A DNA stretch of 64,000 bases, taken from Flavobacteriaceae bacterium. Its GTDB lineage: Bacteria > Bacteroidota > Bacteroidia > Flavobacteriales > Flavobacteriaceae. This document shows, piece after piece, positions 44,087 through 54,877 of this stretch. Under the pieces are notes generated by a model. It saw only the letters and a program-made list of their open reading frames with translations, was not told the DNA's origin and did no database searches. The translations under genes were made by a program, and so were the position numbers. The stretch lies in NCBI GenBank assembly GCA_022425945.1, contig JAKMEK010000046.1, positions 1-64,000 of the forward strand. The letters are read 5' to 3'. The first letter of the stretch is position 1, and every line of letters begins with the position of its first letter.

Positions 44087-44203
44087 ATGAAAGTAAGAGC
44101 ATCATTAAAGAAAAGAAGCGCAGACTGCAAGATAGTTCGCAGAAAAGGACGCCTTTATGTTATTAACAAAAAGAATCCTAGATTTAAACAAAGACAAGGA
44201 TAA
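44087..44203 (+). CDS. rpmJ: 50S ribosomal protein L36 (38 aa; absent from the supplied ORF track)
   Basis: [38 protein letters not shown]; between infA and rpsM. Confidence 0.96.
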   Translation: MKVRASLKKRSADCKIVRRKGRLYVINKKNPRFKQRQG

Positions 44204-44205
44204 TT

Positions 44206-44580
44206 ATGGCAAGAATATCAGGAGTAGACATTCCAAAACAAAAGCGTGGCGTAATCGCATTGACTTATATCTTCGGTATTGGTCGTAGTCGTGCCCAAAA
44301 CATTTTAGCAGAAGCTAAGGTTGACGAAAGCAAAAAAGTATCTGATTGGACAGACAGCGAAATCGCTGCTATTCGTGAAGCAGTTGCTACTTTCAAAATT
44401 GAAGGTGAATTGCGTTCAGAAGTTCAATTGAACATCAAACGATTGATGGACATAGGTTGTTACCGTGGAATTCGTCACCGTTCTGGTTTACCTTTAAGAG
44501 GTCAACGAACGAAAAACAATTCACGTACACGTAAAGGAAAACGTAAAACGGTTGCAAACAAGAAAAAGGCAACGAAATAA
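44206..44580 (+). CDS. rpsM: 30S ribosomal protein S13
   Basis: [34 protein letters not shown]. Confidence 0.99.
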   Translation: MARISGVDIPKQKRGVIALTYIFGIGRSRAQNILAEAKVDESKKVSDWTDSEIAAIREAVATFKIEGELRSEVQLNIKRLMDIGCYRGIRHRSGLPLRGQRTKNNSRTRKGKRKTVANKKKATK

Positions 44581-44589
44581 TTCTAGATT

Positions 44590-44973
44590 ATGGCTAAAAC
44601 TACTAGCAAAAAAAGAAAAGTTATTGTTGAATCAACTGGAGAAGCGCATATCAATGCTTCTTTCAACAACATCATTATTTCGCTTACAAACGTAAAAGGA
44701 GAAGTTATCTCTTGGTCATCTGCCGGTAAAATGGGCTTTAGAGGATCAAAAAAGAATACTCCTTACGCTGCCCAAACTGCTGCAGAAGACTGTGCAAAAG
44801 TTGCACAAGAAGCGGGTTTGCGTCAAGTGAAAGTATTTGTTAAAGGACCTGGAAACGGACGTGAGTCTGCGATCAGAACACTTCACAATAACGGAATTGA
44901 AGTAACAGAAATTATCGATGTTACTCCATTACCACACAACGGATGTCGTCCTCCTAAAAGACGAAGAGTATAA
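44590..44973 (+). CDS. rpsK: 30S ribosomal protein S11
   Basis: [43 protein letters not shown]. Confidence 0.99.
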   Translation: MAKTTSKKRKVIVESTGEAHINASFNNIIISLTNVKGEVISWSSAGKMGFRGSKKNTPYAAQTAAEDCAKVAQEAGLRQVKVFVKGPGNGRESAIRTLHNNGIEVTEIIDVTPLPHNGCRPPKRRRV

Positions 44974-44990
44974 TTAATTTTAACCTGTCG

Positions 44991-45036
44991 AAGGAAATCA
45001 GTTATCGAAGGAATAGACCTTAATTCATAACTCCTT
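44991..45036 (+). promoter_or_regulatory. Candidate structured leader upstream of rpsD
   Basis: AAGG-(bulge)-AGTTAT-cg-AAGG-AATAGA-CCTT-aattc-ATAACT-CCTT nested complementarity. Confidence 0.4.
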
Positions 45037-45056
45037 TAACATTAACCAAAACAACA

Positions 45057-45662
45057 ATGGCAAGATATACCGGTCCAAAAACAAAAATATCACGAAAGTT
45101 TGGAGAACCCATCTTTGGTGCAGATAAGTCTTTTGAAAAAAGAAACTATCCTCCAGGACAACACGGAAACAACAGAAGACGTGGTAAAAAGTCCGAGTAC
45201 GCTATCCAATTAATGGAGAAGCAAAAAGCTAAATATACCTATGGTATTTTAGAAAAGCAATTTAGAATCATCTTCGCTCGTGCATCGCAGAGTAAGGGTG
45301 TTACTGGTGAAGTTTTACTAGAATTATGTGAATCACGTTTAGACAATGTTGTCTACCGTTTAGGAATTGCTCCTACACGTTCAGCAGCACGTCAATTGGT
45401 ATCTCACCGACACATTACCCTAAATGGTAACTTGGTTAACATTCCTTCTTGTCATGTAAAGCCAGGAGATGTTATTGGTGTACGTGAAAAATCAAAGTCT
45501 TTATCAGCCATTGCGCATTCATTAGACCGTAACTCTGCAGTTTACGAGTGGTTAACATGGAATGCTTCTACCCTTGAGGGTACATTTGTCTCTACGCCTC
45601 AGCGTTTGCAAATTCCTGAGAACATCAAAGAGCAATTAATCGTAGAATTATACTCTAAATAA
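45057..45662 (+). CDS. rpsD: 30S ribosomal protein S4
   Basis: [52 protein letters not shown]. Confidence 0.99.
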   Translation: MARYTGPKTKISRKFGEPIFGADKSFEKRNYPPGQHGNNRRRGKKSEYAIQLMEKQKAKYTYGILEKQFRIIFARASQSKGVTGEVLLELCESRLDNVVYRLGIAPTRSAARQLVSHRHITLNGNLVNIPSCHVKPGDVIGVREKSKSLSAIAHSLDRNSAVYEWLTWNASTLEGTFVSTPQRLQIPENIKEQLIVELYSK

Positions 45663-45680
45663 TTAACTGAAGTTTACCTT

Positions 45681-46673
45681 ATGGCTATATTAAATTTTCA
45701 AAAACCCGATAAAGTTATCATGATCGATTCTTCGGAATTCGAAGGCAAATTCGAATTTCGTCCTTTGGAACCTGGTTATGGACTTACGGTTGGTAACGCA
45801 TTGAGAAGAGTATTGCTTTCTTCCTTAGAAGGATTTGCAATTACTTCAGTAAAGATCGAAAATATTGATCATGAATTTTCTACCATTCCTGGAATTGTAG
45901 AAGATGTAACTGAGATTATCTTGAACCTTAAACAAGTTCGTTTCAAGCGTCAAATTGAAGACATTGAAAACGAAAAAGTTACCATCACTATTGGTGGACA
46001 GGATCAACTTAAAGCATCTGACTTTCAGAAATTCATTTCTGGTTTTCAAGTGCTTAATACCGACCTAGTAATTTGTAACCTCGAAAAGAGCGTTCAACTT
46101 AACATGGAATTGACCATTGAAAAAGGTCGTGGTTATGTTCCTGCTGAAGAGAACAAGAAAATGGACGCCCAATTGGGAACCATTGCGATTGACTCTATTT
46201 ATACACCAGTGAAAAATGTTAAATTTAGCATTGAAAACTACCGTGTAGAGCAAAAGACGGATTACGAAAAACTTGTTTTCGAAATCATTACTGATGGTTC
46301 TATTCATCCCAAGGATGCATTAACTGAAGCGGCGAAAACACTCATTCACCATTTCTTGTTGTTCTCTGATGAGCGCATTACACTTGAGGCAGATGAGATT
46401 GCACAAACCGAAACTTATGACGAAGAGTCCCTTCACATGCGTCAGCTGTTGAAAACAAAACTCATTGACATGGATCTTTCTGTTCGCGCATTGAATTGTT
46501 TGAAAGCTGCCGAAGTTGAAACCTTAGGTGATTTAGTTTCTTACAACAAAAATGATTTGATGAAGTTTAGAAACTTCGGTAAAAAATCATTGACCGAACT
46601 AGAAGAATTGGTTGTATTGAAAGGACTTTCCTTCGGTATGAACCTCGCGAAATATAAATTAGATAAAGACTAA
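45681..46673 (+). CDS. rpoA: DNA-directed RNA polymerase subunit alpha
   Basis: [31 protein letters not shown]-terminal [38 protein letters not shown]. Confidence 0.99.
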   Translation: MAILNFQKPDKVIMIDSSEFEGKFEFRPLEPGYGLTVGNALRRVLLSSLEGFAITSVKIENIDHEFSTIPGIVEDVTEIILNLKQVRFKRQIEDIENEKVTITIGGQDQLKASDFQKFISGFQVLNTDLVICNLEKSVQLNMELTIEKGRGYVPAEENKKMDAQLGTIAIDSIYTPVKNVKFSIENYRVEQKTDYEKLVFEIITDGSIHPKDALTEAAKTLIHHFLLFSDERITLEADEIAQTETYDEESLHMRQLLKTKLIDMDLSVRALNCLKAAEVETLGDLVSYNKNDLMKFRNFGKKSLTELEELVVLKGLSFGMNLAKYKLDKD

Positions 46674-46696
46674 CCGACATTTTTATACACTAGAAA

Positions 46697-47200
46697 ATGA
46701 GACACGGAAAAAAAGTAATGCACCTTGGTCGTAAGACGGCTCATCGTAAATCGATGCTTGCCAATATGGCCTGTTCATTAATCGAACATAAAAGAATCAA
46801 TACCACTGTAACTAAAGCGAAAGCTTTAAAACAATTTGTGGAGCCATTGATCACAAAATCAAAAGACGATACAACACATAACAGACGTACAGCATTTCGT
46901 TACTTACGTAACAAAGAAGCCGTTGCATCTTTATTTAGAGATGTAGCTGTTAAAGTTGGTGACCGTCCTGGAGGATACACTCGTATCATCAAATTAGGGA
47001 ATCGTCTTGGAGATAATGCAGATATGGCCATGATCGAATTGGTAGACTTCAACGATGTTTACACAAACAAAGAAGAAGAAACCAAGAAGACTACCCGTAG
47101 GAGTAGAGCCAAGAAATCGGCCGATGCACCTGCAGTTGAAGCAACCGAAGAGGCACCAGCAGTGGATGCTCCTGAAAAAGATGATTCAACCCAAGAATAA
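46697..47200 (+). CDS. rplQ: 50S ribosomal protein L17 with low-complexity C-terminal extension
   Basis: [37 protein letters not shown]; acidic/Ala/Pro tail. Confidence 0.98.
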   Translation: MRHGKKVMHLGRKTAHRKSMLANMACSLIEHKRINTTVTKAKALKQFVEPLITKSKDDTTHNRRTAFRYLRNKEAVASLFRDVAVKVGDRPGGYTRIIKLGNRLGDNADMAMIELVDFNDVYTNKEEETKKTTRRSRAKKSADAPAVEATEEAPAVDAPEKDDSTQE

Positions 47201-47227
47201 GGATGTTAATAATTACAACATATTACA

Positions 47228-47260
47228 AAGGATAAGCTTTTCTAGTTTATCCTTTTTTTA
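47228..47260 (+). terminator. Terminator of the ribosomal super-operon
   Basis: AAGGATAA-gcttttctag-TTATCCTTTTTTT. Confidence 0.8.
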
Positions 47261-47286
47261 TGTTTCTTTGTGAAAATTTTAGATAG

Positions 47287-48387
47287 ATGAAGTACAAAAA
47301 CAGATCAGAAGCGCTAGTTTTACTAGCAGACGGCACTATTTTTTATGGAAAATCCATTGGTATTGAAGGTACAGCCTTTGGAGAAATATGTTTTAATACC
47401 GGAATGACAGGTTATCAAGAGATCTTTACAGATCCGTCCTATTTTGGTCAATTAATGGTTACCACCAATGCGCACATTGGGAATTATGGTACCCAAGAAG
47501 ATGAGAACCAATCTTCCTCCATTAAAATTGCTGCTTTGATTTGTAAAAATTTCAGTTACGAGCACACCCGTCCTAGTGGAACGGCTAATTTGTATGACTT
47601 TTTTGAGAAGCAAAATAAAGTAGCCATCTCTGATGTTGACACCCGTGCTTTAGTAATTTATATTCGTGAGCATGGAGCCCAAAACGCATTGATCACAACA
47701 GAAGTAGATAAAATTGAAGAGCTTAAAGCACAGTTAAACGACTATCCTTCTATGGTGGGACGTGAATTGGCTTCAGAAGTTTCAACCAAAGAACCTTATT
47801 TTTACGGTGATGAAAATGCTCCCCTAAAAGTAGCTGCATTAGATCTTGGAATTAAGAAAAGTATCCTGGACAATATCTCAGCGCAAGGAGTGTACATCAA
47901 AGTCTTTCCATATGATACTGACTTTGCAAGCCTTGAAGCTTGGAATCCTGATGGCTATTTCTTGTCCAATGGACCTGGAGATCCAGAGCCATTGTACCAA
48001 GCACAAGGAGTCGCCAAAGAAATTATTTCACGTAACCTACCTTTATTTGGTATATGCTTAGGTCATCAAGTAATTGCTCTGGCCAATGGCGTATCTACCT
48101 TTAAAATGTTTAATGGGCACAGAGGGATCAATCACCCTGTTTTGAATCATGCTACAGGAAAAGGTGAGATCACTTCCCAAAACCACGGATTTGCTGTAAA
48201 TCGGGAGGAAGCCGAGGCACATGCCGATCTAGAAATTACCCACACGCATTTAAACGACCAAACTGTTGCTGGACTTAAAATGAAATCCAAGAAGTGTTTT
48301 TCTGTACAATATCATCCAGAAGCAGCACCAGGTCCAAATGATGCCAAGTACCTATTTACCCAATTTAAAGACTTAATTGAAAATTAG
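47287..48387 (+). CDS. carA: Carbamoyl-phosphate synthase small subunit
   Basis: GTAFGEICFNTGMTGYQEIFTDPSYFGQ; FGICLGHQVIALANG; QYHPEAAPGPNDAKYLF. Confidence 0.98.
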   Translation: MKYKNRSEALVLLADGTIFYGKSIGIEGTAFGEICFNTGMTGYQEIFTDPSYFGQLMVTTNAHIGNYGTQEDENQSSSIKIAALICKNFSYEHTRPSGTANLYDFFEKQNKVAISDVDTRALVIYIREHGAQNALITTEVDKIEELKAQLNDYPSMVGRELASEVSTKEPYFYGDENAPLKVAALDLGIKKSILDNISAQGVYIKVFPYDTDFASLEAWNPDGYFLSNGPGDPEPLYQAQGVAKEIISRNLPLFGICLGHQVIALANGVSTFKMFNGHRGINHPVLNHATGKGEITSQNHGFAVNREEAEAHADLEITHTHLNDQTVAGLKMKSKKCFSVQYHPEAAPGPNDAKYLFTQFKDLIEN

Positions 48388-48397
48388 TAACCAATAA

Positions 48398-49699
<1,302 letters not shown>

Positions 49700-49716
49700 T
49701 TATAACAATCTATTGT

Positions 49717-49744
49717 AAAAAAGGGGGATTTTCCCCCTTTTTTC
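49717..49744 (+). terminator. Terminator after eno
   Basis: AAAAAAGGGGGA-TTT-TCCCCCTTTTTT. Confidence 0.9.
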
Positions 49745-49797
49745 ATTTCCAAAATCCTGCTTTTTTGAGTAAATTAGCAATCTTAAAGAATTGAACT

Positions 49798-51081
49798 ATG
49801 GACAAGACGGTACAACTAACTTATAACGACAAAACCTATGAATTTCCCCTTGTAGAAGGAACGGAAAAAGAGGTGGGAATAGATATTAAAGCGTTGCGTG
49901 CTCAAACGGGTTTAGTTACCCTAGATCCTGGTTTTAAAAATTCTGGCTCTTGTAAAAGTGAAATCACTTTCCTAGATGGAGAAAAGGGTGAGTTAAAGTA
50001 CCGTGGCTACGCAATTGATGACCTAGCTGATGGTGCGAGCTTTCTTGAAGTAGCTTATTTGTTGATTTTCGGAAAACTTCCGACAGCTGACCAACTGAAC
50101 AAATTTCAGAGTGATATTCATCAAGAGTCACTTGTTGATGAGGATTTAAAAGCGATTTTAAAGAGTTTTCCGCGCAAAGCACACCCAATGGGAGCTCTTG
50201 CTTCATTGACTTCTGCATTAACCGCTTTTAACCCAGAATCAGTAGATGTTGATTCTGAAGAAGATATGTACCATGCCATTGTAACCATCATGGCTAAGTT
50301 TCCGGTCTTGTGTGCTTGGACACACAGAAAAGTAAAGGGTTTGCCATTGAATTATAGCAGTAGTGATTTGACTTATATCGACAATATTGCACAGATGATG
50401 TTCCGTATGCCCAATGACACTTATGCACCAAACTCGATTGTGAATAGTGCATTAAATAAATTACTCATTTTACATGCCGATCACGAGCAAAATTGCTCAA
50501 CTTCTACGGTTCGTATTGTAGGATCATCGCATGCTGGCTTATTTGCTTCAATTTCTGCGGGTATTTCTGCCCTTTGGGGGCCGTTACACGGTGGAGCAAA
50601 CCAAGCAGTAATCGAAATGCTTGAGGCCATTAAAGCCGACGGAGGAGATACGAAAAAATACATGGCTAAGGCCAAGGATAAAAATGATCCTTTCCGTCTA
50701 ATGGGCTTTGGACACCGAGTGTATAAAAACTTTGATCCACGCGCACGTATCATCAAAGTTGCTGCCGATGAAGTATTGAACGAAATGGGAATTGAAGACC
50801 CGATCCTTGATATTGCCAAAGGCTTGGAACAAGAAGCCTTGAACGATCCGTATTTTGTGGATCGCAAGCTATATCCAAATGTTGATTTCTATTCTGGTAT
50901 CATCTACAGAGCTATGGGAATTCCTACAGAAATGTTTACCGTAATGTTTGCCCTAGGACGTTTGCCCGGTTGGATTGCACAATGGCGTGAAATGCGCATG
51001 AATAACGAACCCATTGGTCGTCCAAGACAAATCTACACAGGAGAAGTTGATTTGCCTTTTACGCCGCTTGAAAAGCGCTAG
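49798..51081 (+). CDS. gltA: Citrate synthase
   Basis: LDGEKGELKYRGYAIDDLA; LHADHEQNCSTSTVRIVGSSHAGLFASISAGISALWGPLHGGANQAV; MGFGHRVYKNFDPRA. Confidence 0.98.
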   Translation: MDKTVQLTYNDKTYEFPLVEGTEKEVGIDIKALRAQTGLVTLDPGFKNSGSCKSEITFLDGEKGELKYRGYAIDDLADGASFLEVAYLLIFGKLPTADQLNKFQSDIHQESLVDEDLKAILKSFPRKAHPMGALASLTSALTAFNPESVDVDSEEDMYHAIVTIMAKFPVLCAWTHRKVKGLPLNYSSSDLTYIDNIAQMMFRMPNDTYAPNSIVNSALNKLLILHADHEQNCSTSTVRIVGSSHAGLFASISAGISALWGPLHGGANQAVIEMLEAIKADGGDTKKYMAKAKDKNDPFRLMGFGHRVYKNFDPRARIIKVAADEVLNEMGIEDPILDIAKGLEQEALNDPYFVDRKLYPNVDFYSGIIYRAMGIPTEMFTVMFALGRLPGWIAQWREMRMNNEPIGRPRQIYTGEVDLPFTPLEKR

Positions 51082-52505
51082 GTAGTAGCCTTTGCTAAAT
51101 TTCGGACCATACCTTTAAAAATAAAGTAGTGAAAGGGGACTAGACTGTACCAATACATTCTTCCCCACAATCCCCGTGGTCGAAAAGTAGCTGTCTGATA
51201 AATGGTGGTGCCCACTATTTTAAACTCTAGCCAAGCTTCGCCAGGGAGTTTCATTTCTGCAAATAGCAAAAGTCTTTTTTCCTTTTTATCTGCGAGCAGT
51301 ACGCGCCAGAAATCTAACGAATCACCGGTGTAGATTTTGTCAGGATGCGTGCGTCCGCGGCGCAGGCCCACACCCCCCGATAGCTTATCCAAATAACCCC
51401 GTAGTTTCCATAAAAAGTTGGCGTAGTACCAGCCTTGGTTTCCGCCAATCTTCCAAAGGGCTTTGAAGGTTTGTTCTGGATCAATATTTTCAAGCTTTTG
51501 GGCATCTTTTAGTATTCCGTATTTGGGTACTTGTATATAGCCTTTTAGGTCTTTGTTGAGTCGTCCGCTGACCATGCTGTCTTTCCAGCTACTGATTACC
51601 GAGTTTTGTTCAATGCGTTTAAAGGCCATTTGTATGGCTTCATCATAGCTGTAAGGCTTGATGCTGAGGGTGTCTTGCAAACGTTGATCTGCAGCAACCA
51701 CTTCCATTTTCATGCTGTCTACTAAACTAACCGCTAGACTATAGGTGGTCGAAGTAACAAAATTTAGCCAATAGGAGGAAAGTCTTGGAGTCATGACTGG
51801 GACAATGACAATCCAGTTGCGAAAACCTCTGTTCTTTGCATAGCGGTGCAGCATTTCTTTGTAGGTCAAAACGCTCGATCCGCCTATGTCAAAACTATCA
51901 TTCATGCACTTAGGGTGTAATAGGACCCCCGTTAGATATTCTATTACATTTCGAATGGCGATGGGCTGCGATTTTGTATTGACCCATTTTGGGGTAATCA
52001 TAAAAGGGAGCTTTTCACAGAGATCGCGAATAATTTCAAAGGAAGCACTTCCTGAACCTACAATAATCCCGGCACGTAAAACTGTTGTGGGTATGGTTGA
52101 TTTTTTTAGGATATCCTCAACATTTTTTCGTGATGATAAGTGTTTTGAAAGTGCTTTGTCATTGACAATACCACTTAAATAAATGATTTGTTGTGCAGCT
52201 GTTTTTTCGAGCAGGGCACAAAAGTTATGTGCACACTTTGCCTCCATGCTTAAGAAGTCTCCGTCATCTGAAGACATGGAGTGAATTAAGTAATAGGCTA
52301 CATCAATATCTAATGGGAGAGCATCTCCATTCTCAGGCGATAAAAAATCAAGCCGTAGGATGGTAATTTTTTCTGCTAAAGCGCTGGAAATGGATAATCT
52401 TTTGGGGTCACGTACAGCACAATAAACGTCATGCCCAGCAGCTACCAATTGAGGAAGCAAGCGCATGCCAATGTAACCATTTGCCCCGGTGAGTAATATT
52501 TTCAT
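51078..52505 (-). CDS. NAD(P)-binding SDR-like protein with C-terminal DUF2867-type domain
   Basis: MKILLTGANGYIGMRLLPQLVAAGHDVYCAVRDP; LRAGIIVGSGSASFEII; FWRVLLADKKEKRLLLFAEMKLPGEAWLEF. Confidence 0.88.
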   Translation of the reverse strand: MKILLTGANGYIGMRLLPQLVAAGHDVYCAVRDPKRLSISSALAEKITILRLDFLSPENGDALPLDIDVAYYLIHSMSSDDGDFLSMEAKCAHNFCALLEKTAAQQIIYLSGIVNDKALSKHLSSRKNVEDILKKSTIPTTVLRAGIIVGSGSASFEIIRDLCEKLPFMITPKWVNTKSQPIAIRNVIEYLTGVLLHPKCMNDSFDIGGSSVLTYKEMLHRYAKNRGFRNWIVIVPVMTPRLSSYWLNFVTSTTYSLAVSLVDSMKMEVVAADQRLQDTLSIKPYSYDEAIQMAFKRIEQNSVISSWKDSMVSGRLNKDLKGYIQVPKYGILKDAQKLENIDPEQTFKALWKIGGNQGWYYANFLWKLRGYLDKLSGGVGLRRGRTHPDKIYTGDSLDFWRVLLADKKEKRLLLFAEMKLPGEAWLEFKIVGTTIYQTATFRPRGLWGRMYWYSLVPFHYFIFKGMVRNLAKATT

Positions 52506-52517
52506 CGCATTGTTATT

Positions 52518-52943
52518 TTATAATTCATCTACAGATGGAGGGGCGTTCTTTATTTTTTGTTCATTGATTTTTTTAAAAAATGAATGAATGCTTTTGGTAT
52601 TGGCCAATACTTTGATGGTATAATGGTCTTTGTAAATCGAATATTCCTCTGCCTTTCCCTTGTAGAGTTTTAGTTTGTAATAGGGAATGACAAGACCATA
52701 GGTTTCCAATAAACTTCTGAAATGAACAATTATTCCCTTAGGACGAAGTTCAACATTACACTGATTAATGTTTTGATCGAGGACCAAAAGGTTATGGATG
52801 TCGATGGAGGTTTGCGTGATGATGAGTTTTCCTGAACCGATACCGCCCATTTTCCATCGTTCGCGTAGGGTAAAAGGTTTTCCCAATAATTCGTCTATTT
52901 GTGTACGAATTTTAGGCTCGTTGTACGAAATGTTCAACAGCAT
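52518..52943 (-). CDS. Conserved hypothetical protein
   Basis: Intact 141-aa ORF, 12 nt upstream of and co-directional with the SDR gene; no recognised domain. Confidence 0.65.
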   Translation of the reverse strand: MLLNISYNEPKIRTQIDELLGKPFTLRERWKMGGIGSGKLIITQTSIDIHNLLVLDQNINQCNVELRPKGIIVHFRSLLETYGLVIPYYKLKLYKGKAEEYSIYKDHYTIKVLANTKSIHSFFKKINEQKIKNAPPSVDEL

Positions 52944-52999
52944 TTTTATTTTAAAGATAATGCATCTTCTTCAACAAGTGATATTTTGCTCATTATAAT

Positions 53000-53007
53000 T
53001 ATCTTTG
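53000..53007 (+). promoter_or_regulatory. Putative -7 box (TATCTTTG) for argS
   Basis: TAnnTTTG 13 nt upstream of the ATG. Confidence 0.5.
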
Positions 53008-53020
53008 GCGAAATTCCTTT

Positions 53021-54802
53021 ATGAAAGCACTTTCTGACCAACTATCGCCAGTACTGACCTCTTTTTTAGCCGCTTCGCATGGAGTCGATGTCACCGACTT
53101 TGAATTTCAGCAAACACGCAAGGAATTTGATGGAGACATCACCTTAGTTGTTTTTTCCTTATTGCGTTCTATTAAGGCTAACCCTGTAGCTTTAGGGGGG
53201 GAGATTGGCGCTCATTTAGTTGATCAAGTAGCATGGGTAACTGATTTTAATGTGGTCAAAGGATTCTTAAATGTATCGATTGCAGATGATTTCTACGTAG
53301 GACAGTTAAACACTATTGCTGCCTCAACAAACTATGGTCACTTAGCTGCGGATCCAGCCAAAGGAGTAGCCTTGGTGGAATATTCTTCTCCCAACACAAA
53401 TAAGCCACTGCATTTGGGGCATATTCGTAATAACCTCTTGGGGTATTCGGTTGCTAATATCATAGCGGCGAGTGGTCAAGAAGTTGTCAAGACGCAAATC
53501 ATCAACGACCGTGGAATACATATCTGTAAATCCATGGTGGCTTGGCAAAAATTTGGTGAAGGGACAACCCCTGCTTCAGAAGGAATCAAAGGGGATAAAT
53601 TTGTGGGGAACTACTATGTTCGCTTTGACCAAGAATACAAGAAAGAAATTGCGGTATTGGTTGCTAAGGGCAAGACTGAAGACGAAGCCAAGGCCAATGC
53701 GCCACTTTTTTTAGCTGCTCAAGCCATGTTGCGCGATTGGGAGGCTGGCGTCCCAGCTATAGTAGATTTATGGAAAACCATGAACGATTGGGTGTATTCA
53801 GGTTTTGATGTAACCTATGCCAATCTTGGCGTTAGCTTTGATTCTTTATACTATGAAAGTGAAACCTATCTTTTGGGTAAAACCCTGATTGAGGAGGGGC
53901 TTCAAAAAAATATTTTTTTTACCAAAAAGGACGGTTCAGTTTGGATTGATTTAACCGATGATGGCCTTGACGAAAAGCTCTTATTGCGTTCGGACGGCAC
54001 GGCTGTATACATGACCCAAGACTTAGGAACTGCTCTTCAACGTTTCAAGGACAATCCAAGTATGCAAGGAATGGTGTATACGGTTGGAAATGAACAAGAC
54101 TATCACTTTAAAGTGTTGTTCTTGGTGCTTCAAAAATTAGGTTTTTCCTGGGCCCATTCGCTCCACCATTTAAGTTATGGAATGGTTGACCTGCCACAAG
54201 GTAAAATGAAAAGTCGTGAAGGTACTGTGGTCGATGCTGATGATCTTATGGTAGAAATGAGTCAAACGGCTGCATCCATTGCAGAAGAACTCGGGAAATT
54301 AGAGGGCATGTCGGCAGAAGATAAAAAAGCCCTTTATCATACCATTGGTTTGGGCGCACTAAAATATTTTATTCTAAAAGTCGATCCAAAAAAGCGGATT
54401 TTATTTGATCCAGAGAGTTCGGTTGATTTCGCAGGTAACACGGGTCCTTTTATACAGTATACCTACGCGCGAATTCAATCCATTTTGCGTAAGGCTGAAC
54501 ATATAGAGTTGTCTGCAATTGTGCTTGATACCATAGAAGAAAAAGAAAAAGAGATCATCAAGCATCTGATGGACTATCCTGCTCTTATTCAGCAGGCTGC
54601 TGCTCAGCATAGTCCTGCTTTGGTGGCCAATTATAGTTATGACTTGGTGAAATTGTTCAATTCCTTTTATCAGAACATTAGTATACTGGGTGAGGAAGAC
54701 ACTAGCCGAAAAAACTTTAGAGTAGTATTGGCGCATCAAGTAGCCAAAATACTCAAACAAAGTACTGGTTTGTTAGGGATAGCAGTTCCTGAGCAAATGT
54801 AA
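53021..54802 (+). CDS. argS: Arginyl-tRNA synthetase
   Basis: VEYSSPNTNKPLHLGHIRNNLLG; GMVDLPQGKMKSREGTVVDADDL. Confidence 0.98.
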   Translation: MKALSDQLSPVLTSFLAASHGVDVTDFEFQQTRKEFDGDITLVVFSLLRSIKANPVALGGEIGAHLVDQVAWVTDFNVVKGFLNVSIADDFYVGQLNTIAASTNYGHLAADPAKGVALVEYSSPNTNKPLHLGHIRNNLLGYSVANIIAASGQEVVKTQIINDRGIHICKSMVAWQKFGEGTTPASEGIKGDKFVGNYYVRFDQEYKKEIAVLVAKGKTEDEAKANAPLFLAAQAMLRDWEAGVPAIVDLWKTMNDWVYSGFDVTYANLGVSFDSLYYESETYLLGKTLIEEGLQKNIFFTKKDGSVWIDLTDDGLDEKLLLRSDGTAVYMTQDLGTALQRFKDNPSMQGMVYTVGNEQDYHFKVLFLVLQKLGFSWAHSLHHLSYGMVDLPQGKMKSREGTVVDADDLMVEMSQTAASIAEELGKLEGMSAEDKKALYHTIGLGALKYFILKVDPKKRILFDPESSVDFAGNTGPFIQYTYARIQSILRKAEHIELSAIVLDTIEEKEKEIIKHLMDYPALIQQAAAQHSPALVANYSYDLVKLFNSFYQNISILGEEDTSRKNFRVVLAHQVAKILKQSTGLLGIAVPEQM

Positions 54803-54810
54803 GACATAAA

Positions 54811-54841
54811 AAAAACCGCTCAGAGAACGGTTTTTTTTTTC
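54811..54841. terminator. Bidirectional terminator between argS and proteorhodopsin
   Basis: AAAAACCG-ctcagagaa-CGGTTTTTTTTTT. Confidence 0.75.
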
Positions 54842-54877
54842 TTTTTCACAAGCTTTTTTCCCAAGCCTGTAGTAGTT

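Noticed and set aside
47055-47273. 72-aa ORF overlapping the 3' end of rplQ and the terminator
   Set aside because: Runs through the terminator hairpin and is a frame-shifted reading of the L17 tail.
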